In this document: piece after piece, positions 42,691 to 55,300 of the stretch
How the letters are laid out: every line of letters begins with the position of its first letter
How positions within the stretch are numbered: position 1 is the first letter of the stretch
Assembly: GCF_036417845.1 (NCBI RefSeq)
Contig: NC_090011.1
Coordinates: 1,054,001 to 1,118,000 of the forward strand
Length of the DNA stretch: 64,000 bases
Source: Apteryx mantelli
Lineage: Eukaryota; Chordata; Aves; Apterygiformes; Apterygidae
Reading direction: 5' to 3'
The notes under the pieces: generated by a model
The model's database searches: none
Seen by the model: the letters and a program-made list of their open reading frames with translations, nothing else
What the model was told of the DNA's origin: nothing
Position numbers and translations under genes: made by a program

Positions 42691-43998
42691 CGTCCCAATA
42701 CAGAAGGAGCCTAGGCGAAGTATCAAAAAGGTGATAGGTTTGAAACAGAGGGAGCAAATGAAGTGCTCTCACTCTTCTGTGTAGTTGAAGATTGATAGAA
42801 CTGTGGCTTAAGCGCGTGCATATGAAGGTTTGAGGGAGAACACTGAACAACAGAAATAATTGAACCAGAATAAAAATACTGTTTTATGGAAGATGGTATA
42901 GGTAAGTGTCAGGGGATGCTCCCACCTGTCTAATAACGAAAGTTTAACCACTGCATTTAATTTTTCCATAAGTTTGCCCTGTAGTGTATGATGGTAAGTG
43001 ATATATTAGGATCTTTCCTTTAAGGAAAGCAAACAAACAAATAGAACATGGTAAAGAGAGAAATATGACGCATAAATTTAACAGCTTCTCATTTCAAGCA
43101 ACATGCAAAATTTTTCTGTTTGTTATAGAGATGGAACCAATGACAGCAAATGCTGACAGATAACAGAAGATCAGTAAACAGATTTTTTTGTGAATAATAC
43201 CTAAGGGACAGGATGAAACATGGAAGCAAAACTGCAATTTAGGGGACTCTTGATATCACCATAACCAGAGAAGGAGGTGTTCTGGCCTGGGTAACTAAGG
43301 TAACTGTCGCTAACAGATGTTTGTTAATTCTGTCTCCTAGGGGCAGTGCTGAGGACTAAGTAACCCATTCCTGCCCTGTGGATATCGTTAACTATATGTC
43401 GCTTAGCTTTGCTTTGTTTGTTTCTGTTTTTTTGTTATCATATCTGCATATGTGAAAAGGGAAAGATGTAATACTTACCAGATTAATTGCCATGGCTGAA
43501 GTACAAAAGGCCAGAAAAATGTGAAGAAGCTGAAGTAGTAAAACCAAATGAACACAACTGAAAGCTGTTTCTATCTCCAAACAAGAGAAACCTCATTTTT
43601 CCTTGTGAGGAAGGATCGCTCTTAACAGTGATCAGGATAATAGATCACCAACATATAATGTGTAATATATAGCATATGTGTAACAAAAAGAACATTGCAT
43701 ACATATATTTGTACATATATGATTGTATATATGAAGCATTATATTTTATGAGCTGCAAGACACCAAGTTATTGTCTTAAGTGAATGATTGTCAAGTGACC
43801 AGAGTTACAGAAGACCAAATGAGGGAAATATCGGAAATGTAAAATTACGAGATCAGTTTCAGTAAAGCTCAATTAGTGCAGAACAAAAATTCTCCAGCTA
43901 TGAGAAAAACTGTTTAGCAGTGATCTGGGCTGTAACAGTGTTTGAGGCTTTCATCTTTGATTGCGCGGTTGCAATCCAATCTGCTCAAACCCCTCTAA
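42691..43998. other. AT-rich intergenic sequence
   Basis: No supported gene or known repeat. It includes a run of short TATA/ACATATAT words at about 43,655-43,745. Confidence 0.5.
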
Positions 43999-44710
43999 AG
44001 TTTGGGGGTTGACCTGCTGGAAAGCAGCTCTGCTGAGAAGGACCTGGGAGTGCTGGTGGACACCAAGTTAAGCCTGAGGCAGCAATGTGCCCTTGTGGCC
44101 AAGAAGGCCAATGGTATGCTGGGGTGCATGAGGAAGAATGTTGCCAGCAGGTCGAGGGAGGTGATCCTCCCCCTCTCATCAGCCCTGGTGAGGCCCCATC
44201 TGGAGTAGTGTGTCCAGTTCTGGGCTCCCCAGTACAAGAGAGATGTGGCACTACTGGAGCAAGTCCAGCGAAGGGCTACAAAGATGATGAGGGGACTGGA
44301 GCATCTCTCTTATGAGGAAAGGCTGAGAGAGCTTGGCCTGTTTAGCTTGGAGAAGAGAAGGCTGAGAGGAGATCTTATCAACGTGTACAAGTATCTGAAG
44401 GGAGGGTGTCGAGAGGATGGAGCCAGACTCTTTTCAGTGGTGCCCAGTGACAGGACGCGAGGCAACGGGCACAAACTGAAATACAGACAGTTCCATCTGA
44501 ACATGAGAAAAAACTTCTTCACTGTGAGGGTGACAGAGCACTGGAAGAGGTTGCCCAGAGAGGTTGTGGAGTCTCCTTTTCTGGAGATATTCAAAACCCT
44601 CCTGGATGAGATCCTGTGCATCGTGCTCTAGGTGACCCTGCTTGAGCAGGGGGGTCGGACTAGATGATCTGCAGAGGTCCCTTCCAACCTCAACCATTCT
44701 GTGATTCTGT
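43999..44710 (+). mobile_element. CR1 LINE 3' fragment
   Basis: The 3' 0.7 kb of a CR1 on the + strand. It reads [22 protein letters not shown] and [17 protein letters not shown], ends with caaccattctgtgattctgt, and lacks the RT core. 5'-truncated. Confidence 0.93.
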
Positions 44711-47700
44711 AAAGTAGCTAATTTCAGGGAAATGAGTAGGCAGCAGTATCACCTATCCAGGTGGCACAGTGAGCACTAATATTAATGAACAGGGGGCCAA
44801 TAAAGTGGATGCAAAAAGCTCCATTAAGATAAGTCTCCAGCGACTACTTAGTCTAACGTCCCTCTCACAGCAAGCCTGAATGTCATTATAGCCTGCAGAA
44901 TGGGAGGAGGGGTGCTTGTGGCTTGCGTATTCTCACTTACCTTGTTTGTGTTATTAGGTCAGCTTTTATGTTGATTACTGACTTTGGTTTCTTATGCTTT
45001 TCTGCAGAGCTTTGATTTTTGCTTTGCTTTGTGTTTTTGCAGGGTGGTGGATTTTCACTATGCCTCCATCAACAAGTGCTGGCTGACAAAGTTATAATGT
45101 CACAACGGAGACTCCTGAGCTGGGACCGTGGAGCTGACATACGCGGCCTGCCAGAAGCACGTCACTTGGGAGCAGTTGCGGCCCTGCACAGCATGCATTT
45201 GTTTCCCCATTCTTTTAACAAGATTATCTCTGTTCTTCAATTGTTTCTTCCGAGGGGGGAGTTGCTGCAGGAATTGCTGGGGAGGCCCTGACAGTGGGAC
45301 GTGAAAAGGACACCTTTGACTATGTCCAGCAGAAGAGATGTAAGGCTAAGGATCAGAATAAATAACTGCTTGTCTAGGTTTGTTACCTAGCGACACATTG
45401 TCAAAATTTTTTCTGACCAATCATACCTGATCAAGTGCCTATTCTATCCGTGAATATTAGTGCAAAAATGTGTACATTACCGATCCTTTAAAGCAAGTCC
45501 ATGGCACTCAGGTAGCATGTGTCGTGAAGACTAAATCCCATAATAACGCATTTTGATGTTGTTCTCTTATATGAAAGCACTTAGAGCAGATTAAAACATT
45601 TATCGTACTCTTTTTATTGAATGGACCACTATAGTAAGAAAAACCTGCAGTGAAGGAGACATAGTAGCCAGCTTCCTTAGAGAAGGTGTCTTGTCCTGTA
45701 CTTTAGGGCTTACTGTACATTTTGAGAGATAGTAGTGAATGACAGGTTTCCTTTTAACCCCTGGGGAGCAGAAAGTTCTGACTTGAAGGCAAAATGTTTC
45801 TTGCAGTTGGGTTAGAAGAAGCTGGCTACCAGTCAAAAGTAATGACAATTCTGTGGAGTCACTGGAAGTTTTTAAAAGACAGTATTTAACTTTTATAGAA
45901 GGCTGTGCACTTTCATTACTAATACCTATAGTAATCAAGACAGGTAAGTGATACATAGGTGATCCAGCCATTAGTCTTTTTCACATAGTAATAGCCTTTA
46001 GGCTGTGATCACTGTTATAAAGTCCAGCTATTTTAAAAATGGAACAGACTTTTTAGCTTGTTTCCTGTAGTACCACAAAAGGTGATCAGAATACTAATGT
46101 TTTCATGCTTTAATGTGGTAGATGTACTCTGTGCAAACATCTCTTACTGTTTAGTAATGAAAACTGAGCAGTCTGTCAAGAAAATAGTGCAGCTTTCTTT
46201 TGGCTAGTTATTTTGTTTAACAACTAATAAAGGCAAGAGGTTGAAAGTCCTGAAGAAGACCACTGCTTGTTTAATGGTTGCAGATTGTCCTATTAAGTAG
46301 TGTGTGGGTGTTTTTTTTTTAATGCAGCCTGTGCATATGTTTTGTCTGTAGAGTATTTTGCAATGTTCAAATGAAAGCTTTGGTACTAAAGCCTCTAGTA
46401 GAAATGGCTTGAGTGTGAAATAGAATCTGCAGCAGGCACTGTAAATGACGGTAGATCAGATTAGGCAGTGGCAGTGAAATACCTCCAAAGGCCAGTGCTG
46501 AAGCTCAGGTTCCTCTTTGTAGCACCACTTTAGAGTAGTAAAATGGAGGGGACAGTATGTCAAAATAACAAGCATAAGTGCAGAGAGAAGTCAACATAAT
46601 AGTGAAAAATGAGAATAAACTTAAGGATAAGGGGTTTGGTACTGTCAAAGGCAAAGAGGATTGCAAAGCATCTTTTCTTTCTACATCTTCCTACCAATTT
46701 TTTCTACATACAGTGTGTGGGGCAGAAGACATATACTTTGCCTGCTCTGTTCACCTGTCCATACTTACCTCTGTCTTCCATGAAATCTCCATTACCTTCG
46801 CTGGCAATTTTCTCCTTTCAGTGAAGAGTTAAAAGTATCTCATCTTCTCTATCAATATTACCAGGCTGCTGTTTCTTTTTTTCCTTTCTTAATGAAAAAA
46901 AAACCTCATGGATAAATTCCTAGGATGTTACTGTACTGATCTCCCTGTTGGCTTACATCAGTGATTTAAAGAGAAACTTGTAGCTTAACAAATGTGAAGC
47001 TTTCAAACTTCCACCCAAGATCTTGGCTCTCAAAATCACTATTGAGCTAGTCCTAGAGCATACTCCCAGTAAAGGTTTGTAACTTGAACTAAGCAGTGAA
47101 TTGAAATGGCATAACATAACTAAATTAAGGACTGCACTTTCAAAATTATTATTACCAGGGCTTTCTTTCTGTAAAAGGTGTTGCTGATTTTTTTCCCATG
47201 CTAATACTTACCAGTGAGCCTGTAAAAATGACACAGTATGAAATGTAAGCACCTTTTTCCATTTTCTACTGAACAATACTGTTTCAGTTAAAAATCTATG
47301 CTGATACAATATTTAAACACAGCTTCTTCTATCCCAGGACATGCATTCTCTGGAGTCTGGCAGCTATAGAAGCGTAGAAATTTTGGCTGCTAGGGATTTG
47401 AACTACAATTTTCCTGATAGTTTTTAACAGGCTCTTAAAAGCCTCTGTTAATAGAGTTTCTGTAGGCATACATCTGTTCCAGGATTTAAGTATCATTATG
47501 CTGAGAAAACTCTCCTATGGCCATGACTTCTCACATTCATTTAAACATGGAGAACAGCATATTCACTTTCCTTTCTGAAGATGACTTTTCTGTACTTACT
47601 TTTATCAAAAGTATTCCGCAGTCCTCTTTAACCTCCCCCCACACACACCAAGAAAAAAACAACCCACCCTCATGATTTCCTCAGCCTTTCTGTTCAGGGT

Positions 47701-47927
47701 TTTTTGTTTGTTTGTTTTTATTTTTTCCCCCTCACATCTCCAGTTACTGGATAAGTTCAAGTGCTCTCAGAGAGAGGTATACCCATCTAAAAACAGCAAT
47801 AATGCAACCCCAGCAGGCAGGTTCATTTCCATCAGTGCAACCCATTAAATCCATATGAATTAATTGAAATTTCATAGTAAATGCACTGTTTTTTATTTAT
47901 GGATTTAGCAAAAGTATGATTTCTTAC
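44711..47927. other. Intergenic sequence, nothing recognised
   Basis: AT-rich with no splice-supported frame. A short word block at 46,504-46,560 (gctcaggttcctctttgta, gagtagtaaaatggagggga) recurs at 52,935-52,990. Confidence 0.45.
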
Positions 47928-48059
47928 CTGAACAGTAAGAACCGTAAGACTTCTATATGGAATATGGTTGTGGTGAACCTTTGTCCTCATATCTTTATTG
48001 CCACTGAAGTTTGTGACTGTATATTCAGGATCCAATAGGGCTGGAGAGGCTTGAACAAT
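47928..48059 (-). CDS. Possible minus-strand internal exon, unknown protein
   Basis: On the minus strand, acceptor tactttttcccctgatcag and donor CAG|gtaaga bracket 132 nt open in phase 0-0 (IVQASPALLDPEYTVTNF, then KDMRTKVHHNHIPYRSLTVL). Both splice signals are strong and the composition looks coding. I do not recognise the protein and found no partner exon nearby. Confidence 0.35.
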
Positions 48060-49654
48060 CTGATCAGGGGAAAAAGTACTTGTCAAGATCTTTGCCGCAA
48101 GGCCAAAATAACTTCCTGTTTCCCACTTCATCTCTCTCTATATTCCTCAGTAGAACAATGTAGGGATATTCCTCCTCATCCTCTTGTGCAGAGTGTTTCT
48201 CTGTTCAACCGGTATTCAGCCAGCAAACACAAAGATAAGACTTAAAAGCATGTAATGAACAACTTGATAGGGTGTTTTTTGTCTATCACACATATGAGTG
48301 TCCCCCTCTATTTGCAAGCATATCTGGATATTGATAACATTTTTTTCATATTTTTCTTTTTATGTTCAGTTGAAGACCAGCAAAAAAATTCAGTCAAGCT
48401 TTCCTCTAAGTTCTATACTTCAGCTTGTCTGACTCCTAGCTGTTCTGTCAGCAAGCATTTAGTGCACTTGGGAAACTGCGGCCTCTCTTTCCCACATCCT
48501 GATTTTACCAAAGTTTCTTGAAATAGAGATGCCCCAGACCCTCTTTGTTTGCCTTTATAATGCAATGCTTTGTGTGTTTTGTTCTTTTGTCCAGTTTCCC
48601 TTTTTTTCAATCATGCCACTACAAAAGCTATTGTTGACTGAAAGTCACAGCCAAAATGTCCATTAGGAGCTTTGCCAGCTTTGTTTATATTCCTTTAAAC
48701 AAAGGTGCCATTCTGGAAATGAAGATGATGAAGACACATCCCATCCTGTGCCCATCCCTCCCATCCTACTAACTTTTGGGGCCAATTCTGTCAATTTTAT
48801 CCAAATGTGGTGGAGCAGTGGAGTTTCTCAGAGCTATCAAGTTTCTGTAAGGTCTGTGAGAACAGTTACTTTGTTGTCTAGGGAAATTCAAGGATTTGTG
48901 CTGTACCAAGGGAATTAGACTCAGTGGGTAAGACTACAGTCATAATCTATTCCTCTGTAGTAACTACGTAGCTGGAGCTCTTGAGCTAGCTGGAAATGCT
49001 GTCTGGGAAAACAAAAACAAGAACAGAAAGGAAAGACTAGGAACCTCCATTGGCACATTTCATAGGAAGATAAGGGACAAAAGAGTATCCTTTCATTCAA
49101 GGCTGGGTTTTTCTCAACACCCAGTCCAAGAAAAGTAAGACCCACAGAGCCAAGGGTAAGACAAACTATAGCATGATCAGGGTCAGATTTGGACCCACTC
49201 TCAAACTTCCTCCAAGAATAACTTATAAAAAATTATCTTTACTGCAGATATGCAGTAAATCTCAAAGAAGATTTCTGAAGGAGCATGAGACAGTTTTGCA
49301 AATGTTGATTTAGGCATTCTTTCCAGAGGCAGAACTGGAGAATGCACAGAGGCACTTGCCTGAAAATGATCCTGATGAGTGATGGAGCCCAAAATGAGAT
49401 CAAGAAAGCAAAATGAGATCAAGACAGCTTATGAAAAAAGGTGGGGGTCCGGGAAGGTGGGAAGGGTCACTTGTGGAAACAAGTGTTGTATGTGTGAAGT
49501 ACTAGATGAAAGGAAACAGTGGATATGTGTTTTGGGAGGAGGGTGTCCTAAGCATCATAGGAAACATTGGAAGGAGATGACCCTTGTGCATTTGTATAGA
49601 TGTTCTGCACCTAGCACTCCTGGTAGAAAGGCTTCTGGAGAAGTCTTCTAAGAG
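48060..49654. other. Intergenic sequence, nothing recognised
   Basis: No supported gene or repeat. Small local duplication at 49,388-49,428 (aaatgagatcaagaaagc / aaatgagatcaag). Confidence 0.45.
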
Positions 49655-51258
49655 AAACTCCTTTCTGGAGAAAGGAAGACTTTCTCTTGGTCGAGTAGGA
49701 TCGGGTTAGAGATCATTTAGGCAAACTTAACACCCACAAATCCATGGGCCCTGATGGGATGCACCCACGAGTGCTGAGGGAGCTGGCGGATGTTCTTGCT
49801 AGGCCACTCTCCATCATCTTTGAGAGGTCATGGAGAACAGGAGAGGTGCCTGAAGACTGGAAGAAAGCCAGTGTCACCCCAGTCTTCAAAAAGGGCAAGA
49901 AGGAGCACCCAGGAAACTACAGGCCAGTCAGCCTCACCTGCATCCCTGCATAGGTGATGGAGCAGCTCATCCTGGAGGCCATCTCCAAGCATGTGGAGGA
50001 AAAGAAGGTGATCAGTAGTCAGCATGGCTTCACCAAGGGGAAATCATGCTTAACCAGTCTGATAGCCTTCTATGATGGAATGACTGGCTGGGTAGATGAG
50101 GGGAGAGCAGTGGATGTTGTCTCCCTTAACTTCAGCAAGGCTTTCGACACTGTCTCCCATAACATCCTCATAGGGAAGTGCAGGAAATTTGGGCTTGATG
50201 AGTGAGGTGGATTGAGAACAGGCTGAATGGCAGAGCTCCGAGGGTTGTGATCAGTGTCACAGAGTCTAGCTGGAGGCCTGTAACTAGCGGTGTCCCCCAG
50301 GGGTCAGGACTGAGTCCAGTCTTGTTCAGCTTCTTCATCAATGACCTGGGTGAAGGGACAGAGTGCACCCTCAGCAAGTCTGCTGCTGAGACAAAACTGG
50401 GAGGAGTGGCTGATACGCCAGAGGGCTGTGCTGCCATTCAGAGAGTTGGACAGGCTGGAGAGGTGGGCAGAGAGGAACCTCCTGAAGTTCAACAAAGGCA
50501 AGTGCAGGGTCCTGCACCTGGGGAGGAATAACCCCATGCACCAGTACAGGTTGGGGGTTGACCTGCTGGAAAGCAGCTCTGCGGAGAAGGACCTGGGAGT
50601 GCTGGTGGACACCAAGTTAAGCATGAGGCAGCAATGTGCCCTTGTGGCCAAGAAGGCCAATGGTATCCTGGGCTGCATCAGGAAGAGTGTTGCCAGCAGG
50701 TCGAGGGAGGTGATCCCCCCCCCTCTCCTCAGCCCTGGTGAGGCCACATCTGGAGTAGTGTGTCCAGTTCTGGGCTCCCCAGTACAAGAGGGATGTGGCA
50801 CTACTGGAGCAAGTCCAGCGAAGGGCTACAAAGGTGATTAGGGGACTGGAGCATCTCTCTTATGAGGAAAGGCTGAGAGAGCTGGGCCTGTTTAGCCTAG
50901 AGAAGAGAAGGCTGAGAGGAGATCTTATTAATGTGTACAAGTATCTGAAGGGAGAGTGTCAAGAGGATGGAGCCAGACTCTTTTCAGTGGTGCCCAGCGA
51001 CAGGACGTGAGGCAACAGGCACAAACTGAAACACAGACAGTTCCATCTGAACATGAGGAGAAACTTCTTCACTGTGAGGGTGACAGAGCACTGGAAGAGG
51101 TTGCCCAGAGAGGTTGTGGAGTCTCCTTCTCTGGAGATTTTCAAAACCCTCCTGGACGTGATCCTGTGCAACATGCTCTAGGTAACCCTGCTTGATCAGG
51201 GGGGTCGGACTAGATGATCTGCAGAGGTCCCTTCCAACCTCAACCATTCTGTGATTGG
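49655..51258 (+). mobile_element. CR1 LINE, 5'-truncated, frame broken
   Basis: Starts near the linker before the RT (aggaagactttctcttgg) and carries RT pieces HKSMGPDGM-like sequence near 49,740, [10 protein letters not shown] and GKSCLTSLI. A stop at the site of IPAKVMEQ (tgcatag, near 49,950) and frame changes near 50,390-50,460 break it. It ends ...caaccattctgtgatt. Nested insertions are not visible. Confidence 0.92.
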
Positions 51259-52307
51259 GTGAGATTCTGCTCACCAAGATCTACTTCCCTTAATGTTGCA
51301 CAACACTGTATCTCTCTGGCTTTTTTAGTTGCCAGAAAAGTCACTTCATCTTATCTATTTCTCTGCAAGGATCCTAATGTGTTTCATTAACTCATGTAGG
51401 GAAGATGAATACCACTCATCGCTGTTTCCACTGAGCATATGGGCCTGAAATAATCCCTTGAAAGCAAACGTGGGATACTTAGGTCAAGAATATCCCAAGT
51501 TAAATGACTGGTTTCAAAGAACGTGAGACCTTGCACCTTCTAATTTTATAAATGTGTAACCATTTTATTAAAAACAGAAATGAAGTGGAAAGGTCTTTTT
51601 TGTCTTCTGGTGCTTTTACAGACCCTTTCTAGAGATGTTAATTCCTTCCTCCGTGAGGAAACTAAAAAAGACAGTAGAAGTTTTTACCAAGTAAGAAAAA
51701 AAATGCATATAGAGCTTCAGTGCAGAATAGATTCTTTCTAGGGGGACTTGGAAATGAAGATGCCTTTCAAAGATCTCAGCCTGCCTCATGATCTCACCTG
51801 CCTAAGCTTAGGTATTTTAAATGTCCTGTTGGATTTTGATATAACCTTACATCATGCAGAGAACTTTTGGCATCCAAGCTGAAAGGTTCCCATACACAGA
51901 GTGTCTTGTGGACACTTGGGGACCAGGTCTGTGAAATGCCCTAAAGAGCACAGAATACTCACAGCTATCTAAATATAATGTCCTTCTAGGGTTCTCAGAA
52001 ATACCTCTCTCTTTCTCTCTTTCTGATGGATAAGCATGAATCTTAGAATCCCAGCTCAGTTGCTTGACTTCCATTAAAAACACCTTGTTTAGTCACTTTC
52101 TTGATTTCACTCAAAGGCAGGTACCTAAATACTTCTGAAGAGTTGTCATTGTATCACTTCATATACTATGATATATAGAGAAACATGTGGCTCTAGTTCC
52201 TGATTCAGTCTTCTCTTTTTTTGTTCTGTACTTGGAAAGGTTACAGGAGTCTGATAAGATTTGCCCTGGAAGTTTTGCATATTGATGTCCTCCAAACCTG
52301 CACGCTG
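51259..52307. other. 5' flank of gene B
   Basis: AT-rich; the promoter and any 5'UTR exon of gene B should lie here or further upstream. No clear TATA or CpG signal is assigned. Confidence 0.4.
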
Positions 52308-52380
52308 ATGGGTTCCACATTTCAGCGGGTGATGAATCCTCACGTCGTTATTTTCCTACAGATAATTCATTCAGTCACAG
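52308..52380 (+). CDS. Gene B signal-peptide exon
   Basis: ATG at 52,308; the leader core is NPHVVIFLQIIHSVT, with donor gtaaat in phase 1. A second ATG at 52,332 would also give a leader. Cleavage is expected near the exon junction before GQFKII. Confidence 0.8.
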
Positions 52381-55300
52381 GTAAATCTAGGTTCTATTCC
52401 AACCATATATATATTTTTAAAGAACATATAATTTCTGAGGCCAGTGGACAGGTCTAGGAATAAAAAAATAGTAGATTTGGGGGGGATTTTGGCAATATAT
52501 TTTATTTTGTAATATAATATTTGTATCAACACTTAATTTTTCATATATACATATATATACATTATATATATATATATACAATTATATAGTATTTGTAGTA
52601 ATGTTCTTGTTTTAGAAACACTCTATCATCCCAAGCAGACATCCTCCATTCTCTCCACTTGCTGTCTCAAGCCAGAATCAAGCAGTAGCATTATATGAAA
52701 TATTAATACACTTCATTAATGCAGATTACAGTGTTCACCTGGTTGAGTAATTTAATCATCTGCACAGAGAAAGCACTAGGCCTAGGCAATACTAAAGACT
52801 CGCTTAAAGCTTCAATACAGGATTATAAATAGAGTCACAGAGCCCCCATGACTGCTTTTCAGTGAGCTTCCTTTCTCTGTTTTGGAGCCTCTTGTCAGCT
52901 CAGCTGGCCCTATCATGTTATCATGTTGAGAAAGCTCAGGTTGCTCTTTGTACTTCCCACTTCAGAGTAGTAAAATGGAGGGGATAGTAAGTTTTGCAAA
53001 GGGCCATTAGTATTCTTGCAGTTAAAACTCAATGTAAAGGTTTTCTTTTTCACAACTGAACCTTTTTTTTTTTCTTAAAAAGTGGACTATATTCGAAAAG
53101 AAATCGTCTTGCCATGCGTGATTCATCACCAATGTAGCTATCCCAGTGAAAAAATCATGGACATCTGAAGTTAAATAGGCTGTATCCTGCCTTTGTGGGT
53201 TCCAGCTTTACAAAAGGGGCTAGCTTATGTGCCAGTCTGGGCTTACAGAGATGTGATTGGATTATTGTCACAGGATGTCTTCCTCTTCAGTGCTCTGGCC
53301 TCCTCAGTCTCTCATCGGTGAATTTGCCTTTACAGTGGGAGGATGATGTAACTTGCTCTAACATAACTTCCTGGTCCAGAGCATTTTCTGATGTATTGAT
53401 ATTACCAGAGCAGAACAGCTAGCTTCCTTTTTTTGCAATCACAGATCTGACATTCCGGTTGCCTATTGGATGTGCTAATGAGAACATCTGTTACAGATAA
53501 GATTTACATCTATATTTCCTTGCAGGCCAGTTTAAAATCATTCCTCCTGACAATCCTGCCATTGGAGTCATTGGAAAAGGAGTCATCTTGCCCTGTCAAC
53601 TGAAAGCTAAGACAATCTCTGAGAGACTTTCTGTCCAGTGGATATTTACTACAAACTCTGAAAAAATTGACATGAGCATCTATGATGGAAAAAATACACA
53701 AAATCCAGTTACTGAAGACAAGAGATACCAGGGCAGAACAAATTTCTTCCACACTGAATTTAATAAGGGAAATGTGTCTCTTTACCTGAAGGATGTCATG
53801 GTCTCTGACAAAGGGAAGTACACCTGCAGCGTCTTTTTTGAGAACTGGTATGATGAAGTGGTTGTTGAGCTGCAAGTGGCAGGTGAGTGGAATGGCAGAA
53901 ATGTTCTACTTCTTTCTCAGTCCAGTTGCAAAAGGCCAGTAAAGACTATGGGGTACTGCTGTATTGCATTCATCTGACCTATCCTTAGTCATGTGAAAGA
54001 CCAGCATCTGTTATAAGCTGGGCTACCTGCATTGCCAGTGGACACTGGAGTGTCACTGTCTTTCTACCACCTCTTAAAGAGAACAGTGTTGTCCAGCTTT
54101 GTTTTACCAGCAGGTTTCCAGTCAGGGCAATGTTACTTTTTATTTGTTGTTGTTGTTCAAGTTGTTCATGGAAATATTAAGGATCAGCCCCCAAATCTGC
54201 CTCTATCAGGACTGTAGTAGTAACTTCCCTCAAACCTGGAAGTCTCTTTTTATCAAAGGCCATTATTTGTTCCCCCCGCTAGACTATGCCATCAGTAACC
54301 ATCTGCCAGAATCTGTAGTACCATGGCAAAGAGGAGCTGAGGCAATACATATATGGCATATAAATGCCTCAGTTTTAATGTAGCACTGTAGGAAGAACTA
54401 TTTAATCAGTGTTAAAGTTCCAATTTTGTTGAATTTATTGGTGGTGTTTACACATAAATCTGGGGAACACCTTCCCTTCACGTATTGTTTGGTCAGAGAA
54501 TATCTATTGTTTTCTGGGGGGTTTTGAGTATGTTTGCTTGTCTTTCTATAGCTATAGGCGATGAGTCTTCTGTTTCCCTGGATGGTCATGTGGGTCAGAG
54601 CATTGGCCTCACCTGCAAGTCCCAAGGATGGTTTCCAGAGCCCATAGTGGTATGGCTGGACAGCAAAAGAGAGATACGGAAGGAGAAAGCGACCACCCAA
54701 AACGTGAAGACATCTTCAGGCATTTTTGACGTCATAAGTTCCATGAACCTAGAACCCAGATCAGACATGGAAGTATCCTGCAGAGTAGTCAATGACCTAC
54801 TCAACACAGCACGTGAGTCCCGAGTCCTGATTTCAGGTGAGTGACTTCCAGGCTCAACTGCTGTCAAGACTAGTTGGTAGGCTGCTGTCCATTGTTTGTC
54901 CATTCACCCTGGAGTAATCATGGACACCAAGCCCAAGCATAAATGAGTAATGTTTAGATGGTGAACATGATAAGAAGTCCACCTTTGTGCTGTAGATTGC
55001 TTGCTATATTTCAGATGCATCTTAGCCATAAAGATTAATGCAGAGCTCTCATATGCTGTCACCTGAAAGCACTATGCCAGTATGGAGAGGGAAGGATTTA
55101 GAAGTGCTGATGGGGATAGCAAAGCCCCTACATTACTTCCAAGTTACCCAGCACAGTGACTTAGAGATAGCAAGAGCATACTAATGGGAAATGCTGAATG
55201 TCTGCTTCCTTCCCCGCTTCTCTCCCCAATACCACCATGAATATGCTGAGCTTCAGGATGTGCCTCCCTCCAGTTTGGACTCCTTGTCTAGAAAGTAGAC

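Noticed and set aside
52520-52580. AT-rich TATATA run upstream of the IgV exon as a promoter
   Set aside because: It lies after the signal-peptide exon inside the first intron and is a simple (TA)n repeat.
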